Shown here in pieces: positions 1-6,289 of a stretch of 8,476 nucleotides of DNA. Each line of letters starts with the position of its first letter. Within the stretch, counting starts at the first letter, position 1. Both the position numbers and the translations under genes were made by a program. The notes under the pieces are model-generated. The model was not told the DNA's origin. It searched no databases and saw nothing but the letters and a program-made list of their open reading frames with translations. This DNA comes from CAYRHS01 sp964424125 (GTDB lineage: Bacteria > Actinomycetota > Acidimicrobiia > IMCC26256 > JAOSJL01): the NCBI GenBank assembly GCA_964424125.1, contig CAYRHS010000141.1:1-8476 (forward strand), given 5' to 3'.

Positions 1-557
1 GGGACGCCGTCGTGCGCGTCCACCTCAAGGGACACTTCTGCACCGCCCGGCACGCGACCGCGTACTGGCGCGAGCAGGCGAAGGCCGGGACGGAGGTCGA
101 CGCGCGGATCGTCAACACCAGCTCGGGCGCCGGGCTCCTGGGCAGCGTCGGGCAGGCCGCGTACGGCGCGGCGAAGGCGGGCATCGCCGCGCTCACGTTG
201 ATCGAGGCCGCCGAGCTCGGGCGCTACGGCGTCACGGCGAACGCGATCGCGCCGTCCGCACGGACCCGCATGACCGAGGGCGTGTTCACCGAGATGATGG
301 CCCAGCCGGAGTCGGGCTTCGACGCGATGGACCCGGCCAACGTGTCGCCGCTCGTCGTGTGGCTCGGCAGTGCCGAGTCGCGCGACGTCACCGGGCGGGT
401 CTTCGAGGTCGAGGCCGGCATCGTCGGTGTCGCCGACGGCTGGCACCACGGCCCCCGGCGCGACAAGGGCGCGCGCTGGGACCCGGCCGAGCTCGGCCCG
501 GTCGTGCGGGAGCTCCTCGCCGAGGTCCGCGATCCGGACCCCGTCTACGGCGCCTGA
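1..557 (+). CDS. Short-chain dehydrogenase/reductase (SDR), 3' part only
   Basis: This is the C-terminal 184 residues of an SDR oxidoreductase. The reading frame is open to the left edge (first full codon at 3), so the start and the N-terminal TGxxxGxG cofactor motif lie outside. The SDR catalytic set is visible: NTSSGAG with the catalytic Ser at codon 123-125, then YGAAK with Tyr at 162-164 and Lys at 174-176, the usual 13 and 4 residue spacings. Further on, NAIAPSARTRM replaces the common NAIAPG motif after the fifth strand. The C-terminal part (SRDVTGRVFEVEAG, then a tail ending PVYGA) resembles roughly 300-residue actinobacterial SDRs related to the hydroxyacyl-CoA dehydrogenase part of peroxisomal multifunctional enzyme 2. 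It probably uses NAD(P) to interconvert a hydroxyl and a keto group on an acyl-CoA or steroid; the substrate is inferred, not shown. It converges on the thiolase gene with a 10-nt gap, too short for a separate terminator. Confidence 0.93.
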   Translation, partial: DAVVRVHLKGHFCTARHATAYWREQAKAGTEVDARIVNTSSGAGLLGSVGQAAYGAAKAGIAALTLIEAAELGRYGVTANAIAPSARTRMTEGVFTEMMAQPESGFDAMDPANVSPLVVWLGSAESRDVTGRVFEVEAGIVGVADGWHHGPRRDKGARWDPAELGPVVRELLAEVRDPDPVYGA

Positions 558-567
558 GCGCGGGCGG

Positions 568-1779
568 TCAGGAGAGGCGTTCGACGATCATGGCCATGCC
601 CTGACCGCCGCCGACACACATCGTCTCGAGACCGACGGTCTTGCCCGCGTCCTCGAGGCCGTTCAGCAACGTCGTCATGATGCGGGCGCCGGTCATGCCG
701 AACGGGTGACCGAGCGCGATCGCACCGCCGTTCACGTTGAGCTTGTCCCAGTCGATGCCGAGCTGGCGGGCGGAGGGGATGACCTGGGCCGCGAAGGCCT
801 CGTTGATCTCGACCAGGTCGACATCGTCGATCGTCATCCCCGCACGATCGAGGGCCTGGCGGCTCGCGCCGATGGGACCGAGCCCCATGAGCTCCGGGTT
901 CAGCCCGGTCACACCCGACGAGACGACCCGCGCGAGCGGCTCGATGCCGAGAGCCTTCGCCCGCGTGTCGCTCATGACGATCGTCGCGGCCGCGCCGTCG
1001 TTGAGCGGACACGCGTTCCCAGCCGTGATCTTCCCGTCGGGGCGGAACGCGGGCTTGAGCTCGGCGAGCTTCTCGACCGTCGTGCCGGGACGGGGCCCGT
1101 CGTCGGCGCCGACGTTCGAGCCGTCCGGCAAGGTCACGGGAGTGATCTCACGCTCGAAGAAGCCGTTCTTCTGTGACTCGACGGCCCGGTTCTGCGACAG
1201 CGCGCCGAACTCGTCCATCTCCTCGCGGCTGATGTTCTCGAGCTCGGCGACGTTCTCCGCGGTCTGGCCCATCGCGATGTAGACGTCGGGGAGACCTTGG
1301 GGCGGCGACCACGGCTCCTGACCGCCTTCCGACCGCTGGAGGGACCGGAGCTGCGCGTCGGCGAACTTCGGGTTCTGGGTGTCGGGGAGGCTGTCGGAGT
1401 TCCCCTTGCCGAACCGGCTGACGCACTCGACGCCGGCGGCGATGAATGCGTCTCCCTCCCCCGCCTTGATCGCGTGGGCAGCCATGCGGATCGTCTGGAG
1501 CGACGACGAGCAGTATCGGGTGATGGTCGTCCCGGGGACGTCGGGCATGCCGGCCAGGACCGCGACGATCCGGCCCATGTTGAAACCCTGCTCGCCACCC
1601 GGGAGGCCGCAGCCCAGCATCAGGTCGTCGATCTCGGTGCGGTCCAGGGCCGGGACCTGCCCGAGCGCGGCGTCGATGATCGTCGCCGCGAGGTCGTCGC
1701 CCCGGAGATCGACGAGCGAGCCCTTGAACGCACGTCCGATCGGGCTGCGGGTGGCGGCGACGATCACGGGCTCGGGCAT
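568..1779 (-). CDS. Acetyl-CoA acyltransferase (FadA3-like thiolase)
   Basis: A complete type I thiolase of 403 residues. It catalyses the last beta-oxidation step, CoA-dependent cleavage of a 3-ketoacyl-CoA, or the reverse condensation. Counting from the upstream in-frame GTG (one residue more), all catalytic elements are present: nucleophile Cys91 in RYCSSSLQT, NEAF at 327-330, His359 in GHPFG, and the acid/base Cys389 in MCVGGGQG. The N-terminus (MPEPVIVAATRSPIGRAFKG), the DLMLGCGLPGGEQG segment and overall length match, from memory, the roughly 405-residue mycobacterial FadA3 group rather than FadA5 or FadA6. Start choice: GTG at 1782 and ATG at 1779 are adjacent and in frame. The AGGAG at 1789-1785 (minus strand) lies 2 nt from the GTG but 5 nt from the ATG, and MPE matches relatives, so ATG is chosen. 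The gene is divergent from the HTH gene and convergent with the SDR. Chain-length specificity cannot be read from the sequence. Confidence 0.95.
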   Translation of the reverse strand: MPEPVIVAATRSPIGRAFKGSLVDLRGDDLAATIIDAALGQVPALDRTEIDDLMLGCGLPGGEQGFNMGRIVAVLAGMPDVPGTTITRYCSSSLQTIRMAAHAIKAGEGDAFIAAGVECVSRFGKGNSDSLPDTQNPKFADAQLRSLQRSEGGQEPWSPPQGLPDVYIAMGQTAENVAELENISREEMDEFGALSQNRAVESQKNGFFEREITPVTLPDGSNVGADDGPRPGTTVEKLAELKPAFRPDGKITAGNACPLNDGAAATIVMSDTRAKALGIEPLARVVSSGVTGLNPELMGLGPIGASRQALDRAGMTIDDVDLVEINEAFAAQVIPSARQLGIDWDKLNVNGGAIALGHPFGMTGARIMTTLLNGLEDAGKTVGLETMCVGGGQGMAMIVERLS

Positions 1780-1870
1780 CACGACTCCTGGGTCTGCTGG
1801 GCTCCCGGGGCTTCGCCACGCTACGGCAAATCCGCTTCAGGAGGCCCATCGCAGTGCCGATGGCTCGGGT
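1780..1870. promoter_or_regulatory. Divergent spacer between thiolase and HTH genes
   Basis: These 91 bp separate two divergently transcribed genes and must carry promoters for both unless one is leaderless. I see no convincing -35/-10 pair on either strand; a TAGCGT on the minus strand around 1819-1824 is a weak -10-like match without a spaced -35. A perfect AGGAGG lies at 1839-1844 on the plus strand, 26 nt upstream of the ATG assigned to the HTH gene, which is too far to serve it directly. No inverted repeat stands out. Confidence 0.4.
1785..1789 (-). promoter_or_regulatory. Ribosome binding site of the thiolase gene
   Basis: AGGAG on the minus strand sits 5 nt before ATG 1779 and 2 nt before the in-frame GTG 1782. 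This spacing favours the ATG as the start. Confidence 0.7.
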
Positions 1871-2851
1871 ATGGAGCAGGCGGCGGAGGGGTCCTCGCGT
1901 ACGGCCGGGGTGCCTCCCGAGCGCGTCGGGGCGGCATTGGCCGACCAACGCCGACGGCGCGGGTTGACACGACGCGCCGCAGCGGAGCGCGCCGGCCTCA
2001 ACGCCCGCCGGCTCAAGGCCTACGAGCTCGGGCGCGCCCGAGTCCCCGACGACGACCTCGAACGCCTCGCGGCGGCGTACGAGCTCCCCGCCACCGCGTT
2101 GTTGCCGACGCGTTCGACGGTGCGCTTCGACACGGAACGGTCCACACTCCGGGTGGGCGACCGCGTCCGGAGGGTCGACGACATCGACTCAGGGAGCTTC
2201 GGCGTGCTCAAGGAGTATCTCGAGCTGGTCTACGAGCTGCGCAACACCTCGCGGCTCGAGCGCATCCCGCTTCGAGACGACGACCTCGACGCGCTGGCCC
2301 GCGCGTTCGGGCCGGACTCCGAGACGATCGAACAACGGCTCATGGACCTGATGGACATCACGCACGACGAGGCAGTCGCCATGCGCCGTGTCATCCTGCG
2401 CCGACGTCTCGCGATGCCGGCCGCCGGTTTGATGATGGGTGCCGGCGTCCTCACCGGCTTCGAGTGGGGCAATCCCGCCGCGGCCGAAGGGCGAGTCGAG
2501 GCCGTCGTCGTCGATGGTGCGAGCACGAGCGCGACGGAACCGATCGTCGCTTCGGGACCGCTGCCGACCGACGGTGGAGCGGACCCCGCACTGCAGCCTG
2601 CCGGTACGGACGAGCCTCCCGCCCCGGAGCCGCCGCCCGCGCCCGAGGAATCGCCCGAGCCTCCGGCGCAAGACGTCGACATCGGCACCGCCATCGTCCA
2701 GGAGTACGGGGACCCGGGGCCGACCGTCCGCGGCGACGACGAGCCCGCACCCGACGACGAGCAGCTCGGCGACGTCGAGATCGGCGACGTCGAGATCGGC
2801 ACCGCCATCGTCCAGGAGTACGGCGACGAGGGTCCGACCGTCCGCGAGTAG
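1871..2851 (+). CDS. Xre-type HTH protein with internal hydrophobic segment and duplicated C-terminal peptide
   Basis: A protein of 326 residues that I do not recognise as a named family. Residues about 17-78 form an Xre/Cro-like helix-turn-helix (ERVGAALADQRRRRGLT, then RAAAERAGLNARRLKAYELG), so DNA binding is likely. Residues 80-175 are charged and probably helical (SFGVLKEYLELVYELR; then DSETIEQRLMDLMDITHDEA). An Arg-rich stretch (MRRVILRRR, 171-179) precedes a short hydrophobic segment at about 180-197, followed by NPAAAEG. This looks like a short membrane anchor or a signal-like segment with the N-terminus inside. The rest, 205-326, is rich in Pro, Asp and Glu and ends with two near-identical 20-residue peptides (268-287 and 306-325, core IGTAIVQEYGD). 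The overall plan recalls RodZ (cytoplasmic HTH, membrane segment, external tail), but no RodZ C-terminal domain is recognisable. Start: ATG 1871 has no good Shine-Dalgarno; GTG 1910 in frame (V14) is an alternative that keeps the whole HTH. It ends 4 nt from the convergent LLM gene. Confidence 0.8.
   Translation: MEQAAEGSSRTAGVPPERVGAALADQRRRRGLTRRAAAERAGLNARRLKAYELGRARVPDDDLERLAAAYELPATALLPTRSTVRFDTERSTLRVGDRVRRVDDIDSGSFGVLKEYLELVYELRNTSRLERIPLRDDDLDALARAFGPDSETIEQRLMDLMDITHDEAVAMRRVILRRRLAMPAAGLMMGAGVLTGFEWGNPAAAEGRVEAVVVDGASTSATEPIVASGPLPTDGGADPALQPAGTDEPPAPEPPPAPEESPEPPAQDVDIGTAIVQEYGDPGPTVRGDDEPAPDDEQLGDVEIGDVEIGTAIVQEYGDEGPTVRE
2672..2731 (+). repeat. Direct repeat, copy 1 of the HTH gene C-terminal peptide
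   Basis: Sixty nucleotides encoding residues 268-287 (DVDIGTAIVQEYGDPGPTVR). They match copy 2 at 2786-2845 in 55 of 60 bases by eye, with 18 of 20 residues identical. Confidence 0.9.
2768..2797 (+). repeat. Two perfect 15-nt tandem units (Gly-Asp-Val-Glu-Ile)
   Basis: GGCGACGTCGAGATC occurs twice in direct tandem (2768-2782 and 2783-2797) and is followed by another GGC. It encodes GDVEI-GDVEI at residues 300-309 and merges into repeat copy 2. It looks like a local slippage duplication of the repeat's first codons. Confidence 0.9.
2786..2845 (+). repeat. Direct repeat, copy 2 of the HTH gene C-terminal peptide
   Basis: Sixty nucleotides encoding residues 306-325 (DVEIGTAIVQEYGDEGPTVR), immediately before the final Glu and the stop. 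The two copies are separated by 54 nt encoding an acidic Pro/Asp linker. Confidence 0.9.
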
Positions 2852-2855
2852 CCGG

Positions 2856-3896
2856 TCAGCCCAGGACGAGCTCCGCGATCGAGCGCAGGGTCGGGACGTC
2901 GCCGAACACCAGGAACGTGGTCACGACCGACTCGCGCCATCGCTCCAGCTCGTCCCGCACCTTCTCCTTCGGGCCGATCAACGCCACGTCCTCGACGAGC
3001 GAGAGCGGCACGGCCGCCGCGGCCTCCTCCTTGCGGCCCGCGAGGTAGAGCTCCTGGATCTTCTTCGCCTCGCTCTCGTATCCCATGCGCGCGAAGACCT
3101 CGGTGTGGAAGTTCTGGTCCCGCGCACCCATCCCGCCGATGTAGAGCGCGAGCATGGGACGGTACGCGTTGGCCGCCACCTCGACGTCGTCGTTGAGGAT
3201 GATCGGGACCGTCGCGGCCACCTCGAAGCCGTCGGCGGTCCGTCGCGCCCCGGGGCGGGCGAAGCCCTCGGCGAGCGCGCCACGGTAGAAGTCGTCCGCG
3301 GCTGGTGAGTAGAAGAGCGCGAGCCAGCCGTCGGCGATCTCGGCCGTCAGGGCGACGTTCTTCGGGCCCTCGGACGCGAGATAGATCGGCAGGTCGGCCT
3401 GCAACGGGTGGACGATGGACTTCAAGGGCTTGCCGAGGCCCGTCCCGCCCGGGAACGGCATCGAGTAGTGCTCGCCCGGGAACTCGACGGGTTCCTCCCG
3501 AGCCAGGATCCGGCGGATGATCTCGACGTACTCGCGCGTGCGAGCGAGCGGCTTCGAGTACGACTGGCCGTACCAACCCTCGACCACCTGGGGACCCGAA
3601 GCACCGAGCCCCAGGATGAACCGCCCACCTGAGAGGTGATCGAGCGTGATCGCGGCCATGGCCGTGGCGGCCGGGGTGCGCGCCGAGAGCTGGACGATCG
3701 ACGTGCCGAGCCGGAGTCGGGTGGTGGCCGAGCCCCACCAGGCCAGCGGCGTGAGCGCGTCCGACCCCCAGGCCTCGGCGGTCCACACCGAGTCGAAGCC
3801 CAGGCGTTCCGCCTCGGCGATCTGCTCGGGGACCCCCGCGGGCGGCCCGGCGCCCCAATAGCCGATCTGCAACCCGAGCTTCAGGTTCGCCGCCAT
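2856..3896 (-). CDS. LLM-class F420-dependent oxidoreductase (Rv3520c-like)
   Basis: A complete luciferase-like monooxygenase fold protein of 346 residues, expected to be a cytoplasmic TIM barrel that uses coenzyme F420 or a flavin for hydride transfer. Family hallmarks seen: LKLGLQIGYWGAGPP at the N-terminus (strand 1), FDSVWTAEAWGSDALTPLAW (34-53), LRLGTSIVQLSARTPAATAM (61-80), then TLDHLSGGRFILGLGASGPQ (84-103), and YLASEGPKN followed by EIADGWLALFYSP (172-198). From memory these blocks closely match M. tuberculosis Rv3520c, whose gene lies near sterol catabolism genes; its substrate is not established, so only the class is called. A GAGGGGAG stretch (minus strand, 3908-3901) lies 4 nt before ATG 3896 and supports this start. 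It is convergent with the HTH gene (4-nt gap) and divergent from MMPL. Confidence 0.93.
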   Translation of the reverse strand: MAANLKLGLQIGYWGAGPPAGVPEQIAEAERLGFDSVWTAEAWGSDALTPLAWWGSATTRLRLGTSIVQLSARTPAATAMAAITLDHLSGGRFILGLGASGPQVVEGWYGQSYSKPLARTREYVEIIRRILAREEPVEFPGEHYSMPFPGGTGLGKPLKSIVHPLQADLPIYLASEGPKNVALTAEIADGWLALFYSPAADDFYRGALAEGFARPGARRTADGFEVAATVPIILNDDVEVAANAYRPMLALYIGGMGARDQNFHTEVFARMGYESEAKKIQELYLAGRKEEAAAAVPLSLVEDVALIGPKEKVRDELERWRESVVTTFLVFGDVPTLRSIAELVLG

Positions 3897-3978
3897 CCCA
3901 CTCCCCTCGATCCGACCCGTTGCGCATCATGCCAAAGGTGCAGCGACCCGCCACCGATCAGAGCATCGGCCCCGAGCC

Positions 3979-3992
3979 GGCCCGACCGGGCC
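3979..3992. repeat. Inverted repeat GGCCCG-AC-CGGGCC
   Basis: Perfect 6-bp arms around a 2-nt centre, 35 nt upstream of the MMPL start. It could be an operator half of the spacer, but short GC palindromes are common in DNA of this composition. Confidence 0.4.
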
Positions 3993-4011
3993 AAGCTGGA
4001 CCGCGCACCAC

Positions 4012-4024
4012 GGAGGTCACCTCC
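4012..4024. promoter_or_regulatory. Palindrome GGAGGT-C-ACCTCC containing the MMPL ribosome binding site
   Basis: A perfect 13-nt inverted repeat (6-bp arms, 1-nt centre). Its left arm GGAGG is the best Shine-Dalgarno for ATG 4028 (11 nt spacing), and its right arm ends 3 nt before the start codon. It may be an operator for a dimeric repressor. In RNA the two arms could also pair partly and hide the ribosome site, though the tiny loop limits the stem. The palindrome is seen; the regulatory role is inferred. Confidence 0.45.
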
Positions 4025-4027
4025 CCG

Positions 4028-6289
4028 ATGGCACGACTCCTGGATCGCCTCGGACGACGCGCGGCCCGGCTCCACTGGCTCGTCGTCGTGCTCTGGGTCG
4101 TTGCGATCGCAGGCGTGTTCGTGGCATCGAAGGCTGCGGACGGCGCGTACAACGACTCGTTCACGATCCCGGGAGCTCAGTCCCAGGAGGCCGCCGACCT
4201 GCTCGAGCGCGACTTCCCGGAGCTGTCGGGCGTCACGGCCAGCGTCGTGTTCGAGAGCACTTCCGGCACCCTCACCTCAGGCGAGAACAAACGGGCCGTC
4301 GACCGCACGATCGCGAACACCGCGAAGCTCGACGGGGTCGTCGGGACACCGACCCTGACGCTCGCGCCGTCGGGCGAGTTCGAGAACGAGATCGGCTTCG
4401 CCCGGGTGCAGTACTCGGGACAGATCCAGGACCTCCCGAAGGATGCGTTCACGCAACTGGAGCGAGCCGCCGCGCCGGCCGCGCGAGCGCCGAACCTGGA
4501 GGTGAGCTTCGGCGGCGAGCTTGTCGACTTCGACAACCCGCCCCCGGCCGGGAACGCCGACGAGATCGGGCTCTTCTTCGCGGTCGTCATCCTGGTGTTC
4601 GCGCTCGGCTCGGTGCTCGCGATGGGTCTGCCGGTCAGCACCGCGCTGCTCGGCCTGGGTCTCGGAATCGGGTCCCTGTCTCTGCTCTCGGCCTTCACCG
4701 ACATCGGCACGGTCGCACCCACGCTCGGCACGATGATCGGGCTCGGGGTCGGCATCGACTACTCGCTGTTCGTCCTGATGCGGCACCGCAACAACCTGGC
4801 CGACGGCATGGAGATGCACGCCTCGATCGGAAGGGCGGTCGCCACGGCCGGACAGGCCGTCCTCTTAGCGGGTACGACCGTGATCATCGCCCTCTGCGGG
4901 CTGTTCCTCTCCGGTATCCCCTACGTCGGGCGCCTGGGCTTCTCGGCCGCGCTGGTGGTCCTGGTCATGATGATCGCCGCGCTGACGCTGTTGCCCGCCC
5001 TCATGGGACTCGTCGGCCGCGGCGTCGTGCGCTGGCACATCCCCGGCATCGGGCCCAAGCCACAACGCACCACGACCGACCACGGCCTGGGCGCGACCGA
5101 GGTCCACGGCCGGACGCGCTACGCCAAGCTCGTGGTCCGGCGTCCGTGGCTCTTCGCGGTGCCCATCCTCCTCGTGCTCGCGACCCTCGCGATCCCGGCG
5201 CGCGACATACGGCTCGGTGAGACCGACGACGGTTCCGCCCCGCGGTCGAGCACACAACGCGTCGCCTACGACACGCTGGCCAAGGGCTTCGGACCGGGGT
5301 TCAACGGACCGTTGCTCGTCGCGATCCAACTCCCGGGGCGAGACGGGAGAGCGATCGCCGGCGACGTGTCCTCCGCGTTGTCGAGCAAGGACGGCATCAC
5401 CCAGACGCTTCCCCCCGAGTTCAGCGACCCGGCCCGACCGAACCGATCGAAGGCGGCGGTCGTCGTCGCGTTCCCGGCCACCTCGCCCGACTCGAAGTCG
5501 ACCGAGCATCTGATCGCGACGTTGCGGGACACGACCCTCCCCGAGGCCTTGCACGGCACCGGCGCCCAGGCGTACGTGGGCGGCCTCACGGCAGAGTTCA
5601 TCGACCTCGGCCACAAGATCCAGGACGGCTTGCCGGTGTTCATCGTGTTCGTGATGGGACTGTCGCTGCTGCTGATGCTGGTGGTCTTCCGTTCCGTGCT
5701 CGCCGGGGCCACCGCGTCGCTCCTGAACCTGCTGTCCGTGGCGGCGGCCTACGGGGTGATCACAGCCGTCTTCCAGCAGAACATCGGCGCCTCGATCATC
5801 GGTGTCGATCAATCGATGCCGATCGTCTCGTTCGTGCCGCTGATGCTGTTCGCGATCCTCTTCGGATTGTCGATGGACTACCAGGTCTTCTTCCTGAGCG
5901 GCGTTCGCGAGGAGTACTCGCGCAGCGCCGATTCCAGGCGTGCGGTCATCTTCGGGCTCGCGGGATCGGCACGCGTCATCACGAGCGCCGCGCTGATCAT
6001 GTTCACCGTGTTCGCCTCGTTCATCGTGAACCCGACGCCGGTGGTGAAGATGTTCGGCCTCGGGCTCGCGATCGCCGTTCTCTTCGACGCGGTGATCGTC
6101 CTCGGCCTGATGCCTGCGCTCATGACCGTGTACGGACGCGCGGGCTGGTGGATCCCGCGCTGGCTCGACCGGGTTCTCCCCCGACTGGAGATCGACAGCC
6201 GGTCGCGCCGCTCGCCGTCGCTAGCGGGCGACCCGCGCGGAGGCACGGACGTCGCCGGCGACGACGTGCCAGAGCGCGAACCCGTCTGA
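4028..6289 (+). CDS. MMPL-family RND transporter
   Basis: A complete inner-membrane transporter of 753 residues with the duplicated MMPL layout. TM1 is at about 16-34 (HWLVVVLWVVAIAG), followed by an external domain to about 178, then a five-helix bundle to about 345. TM7 is at about 370-392, followed by a second external domain, then a second bundle at about 536-705 and a cytoplasmic tail. The paired Asp-Tyr proton-relay residues typical of MmpL proteins are visible in both halves: D244-Y245 (GVGIDYSLF) and D617-Y618 (GLSMDYQVF). Proteins of this group use the proton gradient to export lipids or other hydrophobic molecules; the cargo here is unknown. Start: ATG 4028 gives a typical MmpL N-terminus (MARLLDRLGRRAARLHW) and has GGAGG upstream; TTG 3920 or ATG 3929 would add 36 or 33 unlike residues. 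A single TTA codon (Leu280, 4865-4867) is unusual here. The last 69 bp overlap the convergent thioesterase gene. Confidence 0.94.
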   Translation: MARLLDRLGRRAARLHWLVVVLWVVAIAGVFVASKAADGAYNDSFTIPGAQSQEAADLLERDFPELSGVTASVVFESTSGTLTSGENKRAVDRTIANTAKLDGVVGTPTLTLAPSGEFENEIGFARVQYSGQIQDLPKDAFTQLERAAAPAARAPNLEVSFGGELVDFDNPPPAGNADEIGLFFAVVILVFALGSVLAMGLPVSTALLGLGLGIGSLSLLSAFTDIGTVAPTLGTMIGLGVGIDYSLFVLMRHRNNLADGMEMHASIGRAVATAGQAVLLAGTTVIIALCGLFLSGIPYVGRLGFSAALVVLVMMIAALTLLPALMGLVGRGVVRWHIPGIGPKPQRTTTDHGLGATEVHGRTRYAKLVVRRPWLFAVPILLVLATLAIPARDIRLGETDDGSAPRSSTQRVAYDTLAKGFGPGFNGPLLVAIQLPGRDGRAIAGDVSSALSSKDGITQTLPPEFSDPARPNRSKAAVVVAFPATSPDSKSTEHLIATLRDTTLPEALHGTGAQAYVGGLTAEFIDLGHKIQDGLPVFIVFVMGLSLLLMLVVFRSVLAGATASLLNLLSVAAAYGVITAVFQQNIGASIIGVDQSMPIVSFVPLMLFAILFGLSMDYQVFFLSGVREEYSRSADSRRAVIFGLAGSARVITSAALIMFTVFASFIVNPTPVVKMFGLGLAIAVLFDAVIVLGLMPALMTVYGRAGWWIPRWLDRVLPRLEIDSRSRRSPSLAGDPRGGTDVAGDDVPEREPV

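Larger units (their letters stand above)
3897..4027. promoter_or_regulatory. Divergent spacer between LLM oxidoreductase and MMPL transporter
   Basis: These 131 bp should carry promoters for both flanking genes. On the minus strand CATGAT (3932-3927) is a 4/6 match to a -10 box, about 30 nt upstream of the LLM start, but no clear -35 accompanies it. On the plus strand no convincing promoter is seen. Two inverted repeats (3979-3992 and 4012-4024) lie close to the MMPL start. TTG 3920 and ATG 3929 are in frame with MMPL, so part of this stretch would be coding if an upstream start were used. Confidence 0.4.

Noticed and set aside
553..572. CCTGA/TCAGG inverted repeat spanning the SDR and thioloase-gene stop codons, as a two-way terminator
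   Set aside because: Only 5 bp of stem, three of which follow automatically from two convergent TGA stops, with a 10-nt loop and no T-run.
1964..1969. Perfect TTGACA -35 hexamer on the plus strand
   Set aside because: It lies inside the HTH domain coding sequence (Gly-Leu-Thr) and has no -10 box at a suitable distance.
2230..3954. Long open minus-strand frame running through the LLM gene and into the HTH gene region
   Set aside because: It is open because of high GC. Its translation is Arg/Gly/Pro/Ser-rich with no domain, while the overlapping HTH and LLM frames have clear family motifs.
3920..4027. Upstream TTG 3920 or ATG 3929 start for the MMPL gene
   Set aside because: The added 33-36 residues are polar, Pro-rich and unlike MmpL N-termini, and the GGAGG site sits before ATG 4028.
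4865..5812. Long antisense open frame within the MMPL gene
   Set aside because: Its translation is rich in His, Arg, Asp and Gly without hydrophobic core or motif, as expected of an antisense shadow of a GC-rich gene.
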